Positions 8,076 to 19,818 of a DNA stretch of 46,641 nt are shown here, in pieces. The DNA lies in assembly GCA_017443585.1 (NCBI GenBank), contig JAFSYV010000254.1:1-46641 (forward strand). The letters are read 5' to 3'. The notes beneath the pieces were generated by a model. The model was given only the letters and a program-made list of their open reading frames with translations. It searched no databases and was not told the DNA's origin. The stretch's first letter is position 1, and each line of letters starts with the position of its first letter. Origin of the DNA: Lentisphaeria bacterium (GTDB lineage Bacteria > Verrucomicrobiota > Lentisphaeria > Victivallales > Victivallaceae). A program made the position numbers and the translations under genes.

Positions 8076-8102
8076 TCCGGCATACAGCCGGAGAGCGTTT
8101 TT
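8076..8102 (+). terminator. Intrinsic terminator after the O-acylation pair
   Basis: TCCGGC (8076-8081) pairs with GCCGGA (8087-8092) over a 5-nt loop, followed after GAGCG by TTTTT (8098-8102). Confidence 0.5.
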
Positions 8103-8109
8103 GCGCGGC

Positions 8110-8138
8110 TTGCAATGCGGGGCGACAGGTGCTATATT
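8110..8138 (+). promoter_or_regulatory. sigma-70 promoter TTGCAA-17-TATATT
   Basis: -35 TTGCAA (8110-8115), 17 bp, -10 TATATT (8133-8138) preceded by GC. It lies about 40 bp before the Sel1 protein start. Confidence 0.7.
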
Positions 8139-8176
8139 ATGGGGAATCTGAAAACGCAATGAACGAGGAGTATATC

Positions 8177-9376
8177 ATGTTCGTCCCGAAAAGATTTTTC
8201 CTGCTGCCCTTCTGCCTGTGCCTGCCCGTCTTCCTGTTTGCCGGGAAATACGAAGATGCCCTCGAAAAGGTGGAAATTTGGATAGAGCAGACCTACAAGA
8301 TGCCGATGGCGAAGAGGTCCGCGCAAAAAAAATTGATCCGGATCGACGATCTGCAGAAAAGCGAAGATGAAAAAATCGCCGAGCTGAAGAAAGAATTTCC
8401 GGCGGCCTTCGCACCTTCCGAACCGGGCAGTGAGAATCGTTCCGGTAAAAAGGATGATTCTTCCGTTGGAGCGGGCAGCGCTTCCCCCGATCCCAAAGAC
8501 AGGGAACTTTTGGAACGTGCTTTATTCGAACGCGTGAAAACCTATAGGGAGAGGGCGGAAAAAGGGGATGAGGAAGCGCAGTACGCCCTGGGGGTCCTCT
8601 ACTACAGGGGCGAGGGGCTGAAACAAGATTATCGGGAGGCCGTGAAATGGTTCAGGAAGGCCGCAGATCGGGAGTTCGCCCCGGCCCGGTGTAATCTGGG
8701 CATCTGTTATTACAACGGACTGGGGGTGGAAAGGGATCTTGCGGCGGCCGCCGGGTGGTACAGGAAAGCCGCCGAACAGCGGTATGGCCAGGCACAGTAC
8801 AATTTGGGGCTCTGCTACTATAACGGGGAAGGGGTGGAAAAAGATTTTGCGGCGGCCGTGAAGTGGTTCAGACAAGCCGCTGAGCATGGAGTCCCGATGG
8901 CGCACAACAACTTGGGCGTCTGCTACGAAAACGGCCATGGCGTCGAACGGGATTTCGGGAAAGCCGTCAAGTGTTACAGAATCGCGGCCGAACAGGGGAT
9001 CGGCCTGGCGCAGAACAACCTGGGGTTTTGTTATGCGCAGGGACACGGCGTCGAAAAAAGTGACGAAGAGGCGGTCAGGTGGTACCGGAAGTCTGCCTGG
9101 CAGGGAGATGCACGGGGGCAATTCAATTTGGCCCTCTGCTTTCAAAGGGGGCAAGGTGTGCCGAGGGATCTCGGCGAAGCGGTCAAGTGGTATCGAAAAG
9201 CCGCCGTTCAGGGATTGGCTCAGGCGCAGATGAATCTGGGGTTGTGCTGTTTCTACGGTTTGGGGACGGCAAAGGATCCCCGCGAGGCGGAAAAGTGGTT
9301 CCGCAAAGCCGCCGCGCAGGGAAATGCCGGGGCCAAATTGTTTCTCGACCAAATCGAGGCGCAGTCCCGGAAATAA
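8177..9376 (+). CDS. Secreted Sel1-repeat protein
   Basis: The start at 8177 is chosen because GAGGAG (8165-8170) lies 6 bp upstream. It gives a clean signal peptide (MFVPKRFFLLPFCLCLPVFLFAG, cut near residue 23) and falls just after the 8133 promoter. The 399-residue product has a charged, coiled N-terminal part (24-125), then seven tandem Sel1 repeats of 36 residues, each with the pattern NLG.CY..G.GV..D...AV.W.RKAA, and a short helical cap. Sel1 repeats form a solenoid that binds other proteins, so a periplasmic scaffold is likely. It is a single-gene unit with its own promoter. Confidence 0.88.
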   Translation: MFVPKRFFLLPFCLCLPVFLFAGKYEDALEKVEIWIEQTYKMPMAKRSAQKKLIRIDDLQKSEDEKIAELKKEFPAAFAPSEPGSENRSGKKDDSSVGAGSASPDPKDRELLERALFERVKTYRERAEKGDEEAQYALGVLYYRGEGLKQDYREAVKWFRKAADREFAPARCNLGICYYNGLGVERDLAAAAGWYRKAAEQRYGQAQYNLGLCYYNGEGVEKDFAAAVKWFRQAAEHGVPMAHNNLGVCYENGHGVERDFGKAVKCYRIAAEQGIGLAQNNLGFCYAQGHGVEKSDEEAVRWYRKSAWQGDARGQFNLALCFQRGQGVPRDLGEAVKWYRKAAVQGLAQAQMNLGLCCFYGLGTAKDPREAEKWFRKAAAQGNAGAKLFLDQIEAQSRK

Positions 9377-9424
9377 GGGCGCCGTTCCCCGCCCGTGGCG
9401 GCGGGAAAAGTGCGACCGACGCAG

Positions 9425-9460
9425 TATTCTTGGTATTCTTAGTATTCCCAGTACTCCCGG
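9425..9460. repeat. Four tandem 9-bp repeats
   Basis: TATTCTTGG, TATTCTTAG, TATTCCCAG and TACTCCCGG stand in tandem in the gap between the Sel1 gene and the tRNA. They are AT-rich within a GC-rich surrounding. Function unknown; slippage would change the copy number. Confidence 0.6.
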
Positions 9461-9490
9461 TTTTCCGCCGTCGGCAGAAATTTCGGGGGG

Positions 9491-9526
9491 CGGGAAAATA
9501 AAAACAGCAGGACTTGGCGCTCCTGC
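9491..9526 (-). terminator. Intrinsic terminator of the tRNA-Arg transcript
   Basis: On the minus strand GCAGGA (9526-9521) pairs with TCCTGC (9512-9507) over an 8-nt loop, followed by TGTTTTTATTTT. Confidence 0.65.
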
Positions 9527-9545
9527 GGAAAACGGGCAAAAAAAA

Positions 9546-9622
9546 TGGTACACCCGGTGCGATTCGAACGCACGGCCTTCTACTCCGGAGGCAGACGCTC
9601 TATCCAACTGAGCTACGGGTGC
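9546..9622 (-). tRNA. tRNA-Arg (anticodon CCG)
   Basis: The 77-nt cloverleaf reads on the minus strand from GCACCCG (9622-9616). It has the D-loop AGCTCAGTTGGATAGAGC and an anticodon arm TCTGC-CTCCGGA-GTAGA with CCG at positions 34-36. GTTCGAATC forms the T-loop and CGGGTGT closes the acceptor stem (first pair G-U). CCA is encoded. The anticodon reads CGG (Arg). It has its own promoter and terminator. Confidence 0.96.
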
Positions 9623-9639
9623 AACCTTGGATTGCACCT

Positions 9640-9668
9640 AATATAATTCTTCCCGCCCTGTTTTTCAA
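9640..9668 (-). promoter_or_regulatory. sigma-70 promoter of tRNA-Arg, TTGAAA-17-TATATT
   Basis: On the minus strand -35 TTGAAA (9668-9663), 17 bp, -10 TATATT (9645-9640). Transcription should start near 9633, about 11 nt before the mature 5' end. Confidence 0.8.
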
Positions 9669-9687
9669 GTAAAAAATCACAATTTGT

Positions 9688-9716
9688 TTGAATTTTTTCC
9701 GGCATGAGTGTATATT
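9688..9716 (+). promoter_or_regulatory. sigma-70 promoter TTGAAT-17-TATATT, divergent from the tRNA
   Basis: -35 TTGAAT (9688-9693), 17 bp, -10 TATATT (9711-9716). It drives the esterase/hydrolase pair through a 95-nt leader that contains a CTCCTGC/GCAGGAG hairpin (9734-9764). Confidence 0.7.
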
Positions 9717-9817
9717 TACCCCCGGCGGAAGGACTCCTGCGCCGCCGGCGCGGGTCCGCAGGAGCGCCCCCCCGCTTCGTTCGGACACCTTTGCAAATGA
9801 CATAAGGAAAATGCATC

Positions 9818-11032
9818 ATGGAAGAAAAGAAGCAGAAGTTCACCATCACCTGTGATCCCGCCTCCCGCGTCTGCCACGTGGGGGATACGCCGGAGTTCAC
9901 CGTTTCCGCTCCGGCGGGCGTGAAGGCGCAAGTGGTCTTCACCGCCGACGGCGAGGCGGAACTCGGCCGCTTCACCGTCACCACCCCCTGCACCTTGAAG
10001 CAGGGGCTGCCTTTCCCCGGCGTCCTGCGCTGCGAAGTCTCCGCCCCCGGCTTCGAAACGACCCTCGCCGGCGTGGCCTTCGATCCGGGCGACATCCGCC
10101 CCGCGCTGCCCGAGCCGGAAGATTTCCGGGAGTTCTGGGCCGACGCCCTCGCGCGGCAGGAAAAGATCCCCGCCGACTTCCAGATGACCGAGCTCCCCGA
10201 ACTCGCCGAGCCCCACAACACCTTCTATGAACTTTCCTGCGCCACCGTGAACGGCGGCACCTGCTACGGTTTCCTGCGGCTGCCCAAGGTCACGGGGCCC
10301 GTCCCCATGATGGTCTACTTCGAAGGAGCCGGGGCGGGGGAATCCCGTGAAACGTTCCTCCAGCACTGCGCCAACGTGGACGCCCATCTCACGGGCCCCG
10401 CCGCGCAGCTGCTCATCTTCACCCACAACTACCGCCCCGGCAAGACCCACGCGGAACATATGAGGCTCCATGAAGCTTACTTAAAATCCCTCGGCGTCAG
10501 CGCCTACTGGGCCGAAGGGCTCGACCGGGGGAAGGAATACACCTTCTTCTACCGGGCCATCCTGGGCTCCGTGCGCATGACCAAGCTCGTTTCCGCCCTG
10601 CCCGTGGTGAACCGGGAGCGGATCAGCTATCTGGGGGCCAGTCAGGGAGGCGGCTTCGGCTTCTTCCTCACCGCCCTCTGCCCCGAGATCAACGCGGCCT
10701 TCTGCGGCGTCCCCGCCTTCTGCGACTGCGGCGGATTCCTGCTGGGCCGTCACACGCCCACCTCGCGGGCGCCCTATTTCCGCGAATATTACCAGATCAT
10801 GCGCTATTTCGATCCGGCCAACTTCGCCCCCATGATCACGGTCCCCGTCTTCGCCAGCTGCGGCTTCATCGACATTACCTGCACCCCGTCAAGCGTCTAC
10901 GCCGCCTACAATCGGCTCGGCGGCAACCGGATGATCTTCGACAAGATCCTCAACGGTCACGGCGACGCGCCCGAGGAGTACGCGCCCCTCTCCTGGTTCT
11001 GGACCGGCTGTCACATGGGGCTTTTCAAGTAA
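9818..11032 (+). CDS. CE7-type acetyl xylan esterase / cephalosporin-C deacetylase family hydrolase
   Basis: 404 residues. An N-terminal beta-sandwich (about 1-95) precedes an alpha/beta-hydrolase of the AXE1/CE7 type. The nucleophile is Ser275 in GASQGG, the acid Asp352 in GFIDITC, and the base His381 in GHGD. The usual HNYRPG segment near the oxyanion hole is also present. Such enzymes remove acetyl groups from short xylo-oligosaccharides and similar small esters in the cytoplasm; no signal peptide is seen here. AAGGAA (9803-9808) serves as ribosome site. The isochorismatase-family gene follows after 15 bp and is probably co-transcribed. CE7 members normally have about 320 residues, so the N-terminal sandwich is an addition. 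Confidence 0.88.
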   Translation: MEEKKQKFTITCDPASRVCHVGDTPEFTVSAPAGVKAQVVFTADGEAELGRFTVTTPCTLKQGLPFPGVLRCEVSAPGFETTLAGVAFDPGDIRPALPEPEDFREFWADALARQEKIPADFQMTELPELAEPHNTFYELSCATVNGGTCYGFLRLPKVTGPVPMMVYFEGAGAGESRETFLQHCANVDAHLTGPAAQLLIFTHNYRPGKTHAEHMRLHEAYLKSLGVSAYWAEGLDRGKEYTFFYRAILGSVRMTKLVSALPVVNRERISYLGASQGGGFGFFLTALCPEINAAFCGVPAFCDCGGFLLGRHTPTSRAPYFREYYQIMRYFDPANFAPMITVPVFASCGFIDITCTPSSVYAAYNRLGGNRMIFDKILNGHGDAPEEYAPLSWFWTGCHMGLFK

Positions 11033-11047
11033 GGGAGTGCTGTTGAA

Positions 11048-11596
11048 ATGAATCTTCCCGTCATTCAGGATCCCTGTCTCGTCACGGTGGATATGCAGGA
11101 GCGGCTCGTTCCCGCCATGACCGGGAGCGAAGAGCTCGTCGCAAGAGTGAAAATCCTGCTTCGGGGGGCGGCGGAGTTGAGAATCCCCGTCATCGCCACC
11201 GAACAGTATCCCAAGGGGCTGGGACCCACTTTGCCCGAAATTTCGGAACTCTTCCCGGAAGGGACGGTCGTTCCGGCCAAGACCTCCTTTTCCGTCTTCG
11301 GAGAGCCGGAGTTCCGCGTGGCGCTGGGGCGTCGCCGTCCCCGCTCCCTGATCTTCTGCGGCATCGAGACCCACGTCTGCGTGCTCCAGAGCCTCTTCGA
11401 CGCCATCGAAGCGGGGTTCCCCGTCATCCTCGCCGCCGACGCGGTGAGTTCCCGCAAGAGCAGCGACGTCTGTCTCGCCCTCGAGGCGGCCCGTCAGGCC
11501 GGAGCGTGGGTGCTGAGCACGGAGTCGATCCTCTTCCTCCTGCTGAAAAACAGCCTCCATCCCTCCTTCAAGGCCGTTTCCAAGCTGATCAAGTGA
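11048..11596 (+). CDS. Isochorismatase-family cysteine hydrolase
   Basis: 182 residues with the family's D-K-C triad: Asp15 in VDMQERL, Lys78 in PAKTSFSV and Cys111 in GIETHVCVLQS (with the characteristic cis-peptide motif before it). Members hydrolyse isochorismate, nicotinamide, carbamoylated or hydroxamate compounds; this one is closest in look to the YcaC/short hydrolase type and the substrate is unknown. It begins 15 bp after the esterase gene with a weak ribosome site (AGGGAGTG). Confidence 0.88.
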   Translation: MNLPVIQDPCLVTVDMQERLVPAMTGSEELVARVKILLRGAAELRIPVIATEQYPKGLGPTLPEISELFPEGTVVPAKTSFSVFGEPEFRVALGRRRPRSLIFCGIETHVCVLQSLFDAIEAGFPVILAADAVSSRKSSDVCLALEAARQAGAWVLSTESILFLLLKNSLHPSFKAVSKLIK

Positions 11597-11612
11597 AGAG
11601 GGCGCTCCCCGC

Positions 11613-13274
11613 CTACCGGGGAGCGGCACGGCGGCACTGTGAGGCGAAAAGGTCGGGGAATCCCCCCTTGCCCGTCAGGCGCACGGGGGGAGCCGTCAGG
11701 GGGAAAGCGGTGATGAGCTCCCGGAGCACCGGGTCGGGCAGACGCCGGAATCGGGGAGAGAGCACCAGCGTGAACTCCCTTTCGCCCCGGCCTGCGAGGA
11801 ACTTTCTCAGGAGTTCGAGATCATTGGCGGAAAGCACCTGCACCACCGTCTTGCCGAAAAAGAGCCGGGGCGTCTGTTCCGGCAGATAGAAAACGTCGGT
11901 CACCACCGTCTTGCCGGGGGCCCGGAGCAGGGCCGCTTCGACGGCGGCGGAGTCCTCCGCCACCCGGTTCAATGCGTAAAGGCCGTAGCACTGGAGGAAG
12001 ATCCCTGCGCCCAGCGCCGCCAGGGAGAGGAGTTTGCGGAGCCTGCCCCACGCGGGGAGAGGCGCCCCCGGATTGCCCAATCGCCGGAAGCCGATGAAAC
12101 TCAGATAAAGGAGGAGGGGCAGGATGACCAGAAAGTGCCTTGCGCCCCAGACCAGTCCCACGTCGCTCGCCGTCATCAAGAGCGGCACCCCGAGGATGTA
12201 GAAGATCAGGGCCCAAGTCCACACCCGGGATCTTCCGGTTCCGAGGAAGGCCCGCCAGTTGACCAGAAATCCCGCCGCAAGGGGCGTGGTGCTGAAGAGC
12301 CCCACCGCTCCCGCCGCCGTGTAGACCGGAACGGCCTGGAACCAGAGGCCCGCCGTCAGGAACACCGTGCAGGCAAGGTAGAGGATCACCGCCGCGTATT
12401 TGAACTTGACCCAGCGCCGGAAGCCCGGTGCGGCCCCGGCGGCGAGGGGCAGCAATGCGCTCCAGGCCGCGAGGCTCCACGGACTCCGGCCCCAGCCGTC
12501 GAAGCGGAAGAGGTGGTGGAAAAGGTTGAAAGCCGCGGCCCGGACCTGCGTGAGCAGGGAAAAACCGGCGTTGTTGTTCAGATAGTAGAATTTGCCGTGG
12601 AGCCCGAAGATGTGGCCGTGAAGGAGCGCCTGCAACATCCAGAGGGGCAGGGCGGGGAGCAGGAAGCCGCCCGAAAAGCGCAGCAGTTCCCGCCATTTGC
12701 CGCAGACGAGGAGCGCCGCGCCGAAAGCCGCCGCGCAGAAGTAGGCTTCTTCGCGCATGAAAAGCGAAAGTCCCCACAACACGCCGCAGCCGAAAAAGCC
12801 CCCGCGCAGGCCGAGGATGAAGCCCGCCAGCACCAGACAGACGCTCGGCGTCATCTCCCACAACAGCAGGGAATAGAAGACCAGGGGCGTCGCCAGGAGC
12901 AGGCCCGGAGGGGGAAGATGGAGAAAGTGCCCGGCAAGAAAGAGCAGCACCAGCGTGGCGAGGATAGGCCAGAAGAGGACGCCCCGTTCCCCGAAAAGCC
13001 GGTAAAAGGGCGCCGTGGCGGCGCTCAGATAGCCGGGATAGAAGGAGACGGCTCCTCCTTCGCGGCGGAAAAAGTGGAATCCCCCCGTGGGGAAAAGTTC
13101 GGGGCAGGGGTGGCGGATAAGGCCGCCCCCGCCCGCGTCGAAGTTCCGCATCTGGATGTACTTGTTGCCGTTGTCGGTGATCCAGACCGCTCCGGGCGGC
13201 AGGAAAAAGGCGAGGCCGAGGAGCAGAAGAAACGCCGCGCTGCAGCTGTAGACGAACCGGCGTTCGATCTTCAT
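11613..13274 (-). CDS. Polytopic membrane protein, glycosyltransferase (GT-C-like) candidate
   Basis: 553 residues with about 10-12 predicted helices, from a first helix SAAFLLLLGLAFFLPPGAVW to LLSLAALGAGIFLQCYGLYAL near residue 420, and a soluble C-terminal domain of about 120 residues. WITDNGNKYIQMRNF after the first helix places an acidic DNG motif in the first outer loop, as in GT-C lipid-linked sugar transferases. This is a topology argument and not a clear family match. It starts 28 bp downstream of the GH36-like gene and probably shares its transcript. Confidence 0.6.
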   Translation of the reverse strand: MKIERRFVYSCSAAFLLLLGLAFFLPPGAVWITDNGNKYIQMRNFDAGGGGLIRHPCPELFPTGGFHFFRREGGAVSFYPGYLSAATAPFYRLFGERGVLFWPILATLVLLFLAGHFLHLPPPGLLLATPLVFYSLLLWEMTPSVCLVLAGFILGLRGGFFGCGVLWGLSLFMREEAYFCAAAFGAALLVCGKWRELLRFSGGFLLPALPLWMLQALLHGHIFGLHGKFYYLNNNAGFSLLTQVRAAAFNLFHHLFRFDGWGRSPWSLAAWSALLPLAAGAAPGFRRWVKFKYAAVILYLACTVFLTAGLWFQAVPVYTAAGAVGLFSTTPLAAGFLVNWRAFLGTGRSRVWTWALIFYILGVPLLMTASDVGLVWGARHFLVILPLLLYLSFIGFRRLGNPGAPLPAWGRLRKLLSLAALGAGIFLQCYGLYALNRVAEDSAAVEAALLRAPGKTVVTDVFYLPEQTPRLFFGKTVVQVLSANDLELLRKFLAGRGEREFTLVLSPRFRRLPDPVLRELITAFPLTAPPVRLTGKGGFPDLFASQCRRAAPR

Positions 13275-13302
13275 GTTTCAGCCTTCGGGTCGTGACGGGA
13301 GA

Positions 13303-14922
13303 TCAGGGCTTCACACGGGCGCCGCACCCTTCGGGGATGGTGTCTCCGGCGATTTTTTTGCCGCACCAGTCGAAGACCGCCGCTCCCGGAACCGTCAGGG
13401 GCGCATAGGACAAATTGAGCAGGTAGCCCGGCTTGGTGATCTTCGGGACCCGGCAGGGATCCACCACGATGGCGAGCTCACTGCGCACGGTCTTCGCCGT
13501 GACGCAGCCCAGCTGGCCGCCGGAGTAGTCGAACTCCCAGTGCCCCGATTTCTGGAACCAGATCAGGTTTTTCCTGTAGAAGGATATCCAGAACCGGCAG
13601 ATAGCTTCGGCTTCGGGCGACAGGTCCGCCAGCTCCACCGAGAGCATGGGGACTCCGGCCATCATGGCGATGAAGTGGCGGGAAATGTTCACCGGCAACT
13701 CATCCGCGGGCCAGTAGGCCGGGTCGGCGTGGACGGGGATGTGGTCCCCCAGCGCCAGCCGGATGTGGGCGATCCGCCGCAGGTTGAGGAGGAAATCGAA
13801 GGGGGCGTCCCCCGCCCGGAACTGGGTGCCGCACCGGAGCATCCGGGGTACGGCATAGCTCTGGCGGAATTCGATCATCGCGTCGGGGTTATGCTTGCGG
13901 ATCCGGCGCGAAAGCTCCTCGGTGAAGCGGCAGCATGCCTCCGCATGGGGGGAATCCACGTCCGGATGGATCTGGTCGAGGAAATCCACCTTGAGCCCGT
14001 CGAGGTCCCACCTGGTCATGAGGTCTTCCATGAGGTCGAGGATGGGTTTGGCCGCCTTGGCGTTGCCGGGGTCCAGTTTTTCGTAGCCTTCGAGAGCTCC
14101 GGGGATGATGGCGCCGGGGATCTTTTCGAGCTTCCTGTGCATGGCGCTCTTGAGGCCGATGAGATAGGGGGCTACCCAGACCAGGTACTTCATGCCCAGT
14201 TTCCGGACTTCCTTCACGTGGCTCCCGAAGTCGGGGAACTTCACGGGGTCGAATTTCCAGTCGCCGATCTTTTCATACCAGGAGCTGATGTTCTTGGGGC
14301 AGACCCGCTTCATGTCGGGATAGCACCAGCCGTCGTCGAGAATGAAGGTGCCGAAGCCCAGTTCGGCCGCCTTGGCCGCCGTTTTGGCGCACCAGCTCTG
14401 GGTGACGGCCCCGTGGACGGCGTACCAGGTGCAGAAGACGGGATACCACGAGTAAGCGCTGAAGGTGCAGACCAGATCGGGCAGGTGGGCCCGCCACCGG
14501 GCGATGGCCTCCTGCCACGGCGTGGCGACGCGGTCGAACCAGAAGATGAAGTCGGGGATGGGATCCGGGGAGGAGATCTCCCAGCTTATGTCGTACTTGC
14601 CCGTTTCCTGATTCATCTTGCCGGTAAAACGGTTGTCGCAGTCGCAGCCGCAGAATCCGGCGGCGAATTTATTTGTCCCGGCCATGTTGAAAAAGGTGAT
14701 GAAGGGCATCCCCCGCTGGCCGGCGAAATTGGCCTCCATGTTCCAGGGGATCCGTTCGCCGGGGGCGGTCATGAAGCTGTACCAGTAGGAGTGCACGTCG
14801 GCGACGGAGATGGAAAATTTCAGGACGCCCCGGCGGGCGCCGCCCGTGCAGACAGTCACCCTGCCGGCAGTGCCGCCGAGGGGGATGCGTTCTTCCTGAG
14901 CGAAAACAGCAGTAAGTTCCAT
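13303..14922 (-). CDS. GH36-like alpha-galactosidase/glycosidase
   Basis: 539 residues without a signal peptide. The clan GH-D (beta/alpha) barrel signature is clear: FILDDGWCYPD, WVAPYLIG, then the nucleophile Asp313 in GLKVDFLDQ and the probable acid/base Asp372 in RAGDAPFD, 59 residues later, as in GH36. The N-terminal beta domain is short, so it is smaller than classical 700-residue GH36 enzymes. It probably releases alpha-galactosyl or related residues in the cytoplasm. AAAGGAA lies before the start. It is 93 bp downstream of secA, beyond a hairpin, so it may be a separate unit. Confidence 0.82.
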   Translation of the reverse strand: MELTAVFAQEERIPLGGTAGRVTVCTGGARRGVLKFSISVADVHSYWYSFMTAPGERIPWNMEANFAGQRGMPFITFFNMAGTNKFAAGFCGCDCDNRFTGKMNQETGKYDISWEISSPDPIPDFIFWFDRVATPWQEAIARWRAHLPDLVCTFSAYSWYPVFCTWYAVHGAVTQSWCAKTAAKAAELGFGTFILDDGWCYPDMKRVCPKNISSWYEKIGDWKFDPVKFPDFGSHVKEVRKLGMKYLVWVAPYLIGLKSAMHRKLEKIPGAIIPGALEGYEKLDPGNAKAAKPILDLMEDLMTRWDLDGLKVDFLDQIHPDVDSPHAEACCRFTEELSRRIRKHNPDAMIEFRQSYAVPRMLRCGTQFRAGDAPFDFLLNLRRIAHIRLALGDHIPVHADPAYWPADELPVNISRHFIAMMAGVPMLSVELADLSPEAEAICRFWISFYRKNLIWFQKSGHWEFDYSGGQLGCVTAKTVRSELAIVVDPCRVPKITKPGYLLNLSYAPLTVPGAAVFDWCGKKIAGDTIPEGCGARVKP

Positions 14923-14972
14923 GAGAAGTTCCTTTTTTAGTTGACCGGCGGGGCGGGGGCGGAGAGAAAAGG

Positions 14973-15002
14973 AAGGGGGAACGGCCGGAAGCCTTCCCCC
15001 TT
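14973..15002 (-). terminator. Hairpin terminator between secA and the GH36-like gene
   Basis: AAGGGGGAA (14973-14981) pairs with TTCCCCCTT (14994-15002) over 12 nt. On the minus strand it is followed by CCTTTTCTC, a weak U-tract. It could also work on the plus strand, where TTTTT overlaps the stem end. Confidence 0.5.
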
Positions 15003-15015
15003 TTTCCGCGAAGTT

Positions 15016-18054
<3,039 letters not shown>

Positions 18055-18055
18055 C

Positions 18056-18622
18056 TTATTTGGACCCCGGACGGTCGATGGGGAGTTTCTGGGCGCAGAG
18101 CGGGCACTTTTCCGGCTCGTAGGTGGGGAGCGAGAGCTTCAAGGCGCTCTTGAAGGGCACGTCGAATTTCGCTTCGCCGCCGGAACGGTCCACGATGACG
18201 GCGATGCCGACCACCACGCCGCCCTTGGCGCGGACGAGATCCGCGGTCTGCTGGACCCTGCCGCCCTTGGTGACCACATCTTCAGCCACGAGGACCTTTT
18301 CTCCGGGGGCGATGGTGAATCCCCGCTTCAGGACCAGTTCCCCGTCCTCCTTGTCGGCGAAGATCGCCCGGATCCCCAGCGCACGGGCCACTTCCTGCCC
18401 CACGATGAGGCCGCCCACGGCGGGAGAGATGACGCAGGTGGCCCCGCAGTCCTTGAAGAGGTCCGCCAGATAGCGGCACACCTTCTCGGCTTTGTCGGGG
18501 TACTGGAGCAGCAGCGCCGCCTGGAAGAAACGGTTGCTGTGGAGACCGCTGCGGAGCTGAAAATGGCCGTTGAGCAGAGCTCCGGAGTTTTCGAGGATCT
18601 CGATGATTTCGCGTTCAGTCAT
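18056..18622 (-). CDS. pyrE: Orotate phosphoribosyltransferase
   Basis: 188 residues. The start at 18622 follows GAGGAGG closely and gives MTEREIIEIL; a longer frame begins 27 bp upstream. The PRPP-binding motif VLVAEDVVTKGGRV and the family segments FQLRSGLHS and PAVGGLIVGQEVA are present. It converts orotate and PRPP to OMP in pyrimidine synthesis. The C-terminal CPLCAQKLP may bind zinc. It is directly followed by secA (1 bp gap). Confidence 0.92.
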   Translation of the reverse strand: MTEREIIEILENSGALLNGHFQLRSGLHSNRFFQAALLLQYPDKAEKVCRYLADLFKDCGATCVISPAVGGLIVGQEVARALGIRAIFADKEDGELVLKRGFTIAPGEKVLVAEDVVTKGGRVQQTADLVRAKGGVVVGIAVIVDRSGGEAKFDVPFKSALKLSLPTYEPEKCPLCAQKLPIDRPGSK

Positions 18623-18701
18623 GGTAAAAACCTCCTCTTCTAAGAACAAAATCGCCGCGACTCGGGCGCGGCTGACGGTTGACGGAAAGACCTTCTCCTT
18701 C

Positions 18702-19088
18702 TCAACGGAACGTCTCCGGTGACGAAGGCTCCACCAGCAGGTGGATGTCCACCGGTTTTCCTCCTATGTCGAGTTTGAGCCGGGTATTGAGGCGCGTGAG
18801 CAGCATGGCGTAGGGGATCCGCACTTCGCCCGCGGCGGTCGTGACCGACACGGTGCAGTCGGCCAGCAGATCTTCGGCGTCGCGGATGGCGTTGATGAGG
18901 CGCATCATCCGTTCCAGCTTGCCCCGGAGTGCGGGATTTAAGGCGTAGGCGCGGTGACAGACCGGACAGACCGCCTGAAATTCCTCCGAGGGGGCGGCCT
19001 CCAGGTCGAACTCCACCGTGCCCGTGCAGTTGTCCTGCGGACAGTGGAACCCGATCCCGGCGCGGCGCCCGGAGTCAGCCTGGGACAT
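18702..19088 (-). CDS. Small zinc-ribbon-like protein of unknown function
   Basis: 128 residues from ATG 19088, with AGGAGGA 9-10 bp upstream inside the end of the PTS gene. Two cysteine pairs, CPQDNC and CPVCH (about residues 16-45), suggest a zinc ribbon. A helical segment (LERMMRLINAIRDAEDLLADC) and a short beta-rich tail follow. It starts 2 bp after the PTS IIA stop and lies before pyrE, so it is a conserved-looking operon member without a named function. Confidence 0.65.
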   Translation of the reverse strand: MSQADSGRRAGIGFHCPQDNCTGTVEFDLEAAPSEEFQAVCPVCHRAYALNPALRGKLERMMRLINAIRDAEDLLADCTVSVTTAAGEVRIPYAMLLTRLNTRLKLDIGGKPVDIHLLVEPSSPETFR

Positions 19089-19090
19089 GG

Positions 19091-19561
19091 TCACTCTTCC
19101 TCCTTGCACCCGGCCATGAGGGCCTCGTAGATGGCCACGGAATTGGAACCGGCCGCGATCAGGGTCTCGACCAGCTTGTCGTTCCGGAGTTTCCGGGAAA
19201 TGCTGCCCAGCAGCCGCAGATAGGCGTCGGAATCCTCATCGGGGGCCACGGTGAAGACGATGACCCGGACCGGAAGGTCGTCCTTGGACTGATAATCGCT
19301 GATGGGAGACTCGGTGACGCCCACCACCACGTAGGGATGGGGGATGTCGTTGGTCCGGATGTGGGGCAGCGCCAGCATGCCGCCGATGCCGGTGGTCATC
19401 ATCTGTTCCCGTTTCCACACCAGACGGAAGATAAGATCGCGGTTGAGCTTGGTCAAATCGGCGGCGCGCTGGATAAGCTGATCCATCACCTGCAATTTGG
19501 TCGTTCCCGTCAGGGTCATGACCGAGTCTCTGGTGACAAACTCCGTGAAATCATACTTCAT
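19091..19561 (-). CDS. PTS EIIA type-2 domain protein (PtsN/IIA-Ntr-like)
   Basis: 156 residues forming one EIIA(fru/mtl/Ntr) domain. The phosphorylatable His67 lies in LALPHIRTND, and the domain has the usual VFTVAPDEDSDAYLRLLGSI core. No EIIB or EIIC is near, so a regulatory role (nitrogen or potassium PTS) is more likely than sugar uptake. It is the first gene of the minus-strand operon leading to pyrE and secA, behind the promoter at 19661-19689. Confidence 0.82.
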   Translation of the reverse strand: MKYDFTEFVTRDSVMTLTGTTKLQVMDQLIQRAADLTKLNRDLIFRLVWKREQMMTTGIGGMLALPHIRTNDIPHPYVVVGVTESPISDYQSKDDLPVRVIVFTVAPDEDSDAYLRLLGSISRKLRNDKLVETLIAAGSNSVAIYEALMAGCKEEE

Positions 19562-19660
19562 AGCTCAAACTCCATCCTCTTGATTTTTTCTCCTGCGCCG
19601 AAGCCCGGCAAAACCTCGGACCCGTGCCGCGGAGCAGGAGGCCACATTCATACATTGTGT

Positions 19661-19689
19661 AAAATAATCCATGTTTGACATTTTTTCAA
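19661..19689 (-). promoter_or_regulatory. sigma-70 promoter TTGAAA-17-TATTTT
   Basis: On the minus strand -35 TTGAAA (19689-19684), 17 bp, -10 TATTTT (19666-19661). It lies about 90 bp upstream of the PTS IIA start. Confidence 0.65.
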
Positions 19690-19780
19690 ATGCGGAAGCG
19701 GCTTTTTTTTAATTTTTTTCATAAAAAGAGGCCGATCATTCCCGCCGGGGGGCTTTTTGCCGGGTTTTTCCGTCGTCAAC

Positions 19781-19809
19781 TTGAAAAAATCCCCCTTAAG
19801 GGGTATATT
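19781..19809 (+). promoter_or_regulatory. sigma-70 promoter TTGAAA-17-TATATT, apparently leaderless
   Basis: -35 TTGAAA (19781-19786), 17 bp, -10 TATATT (19804-19809). The kinase ATG is at 19819, so transcription would begin within a few bases of the start codon. Confidence 0.75.
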
Positions 19810-19818
19810 ATTCGAATC

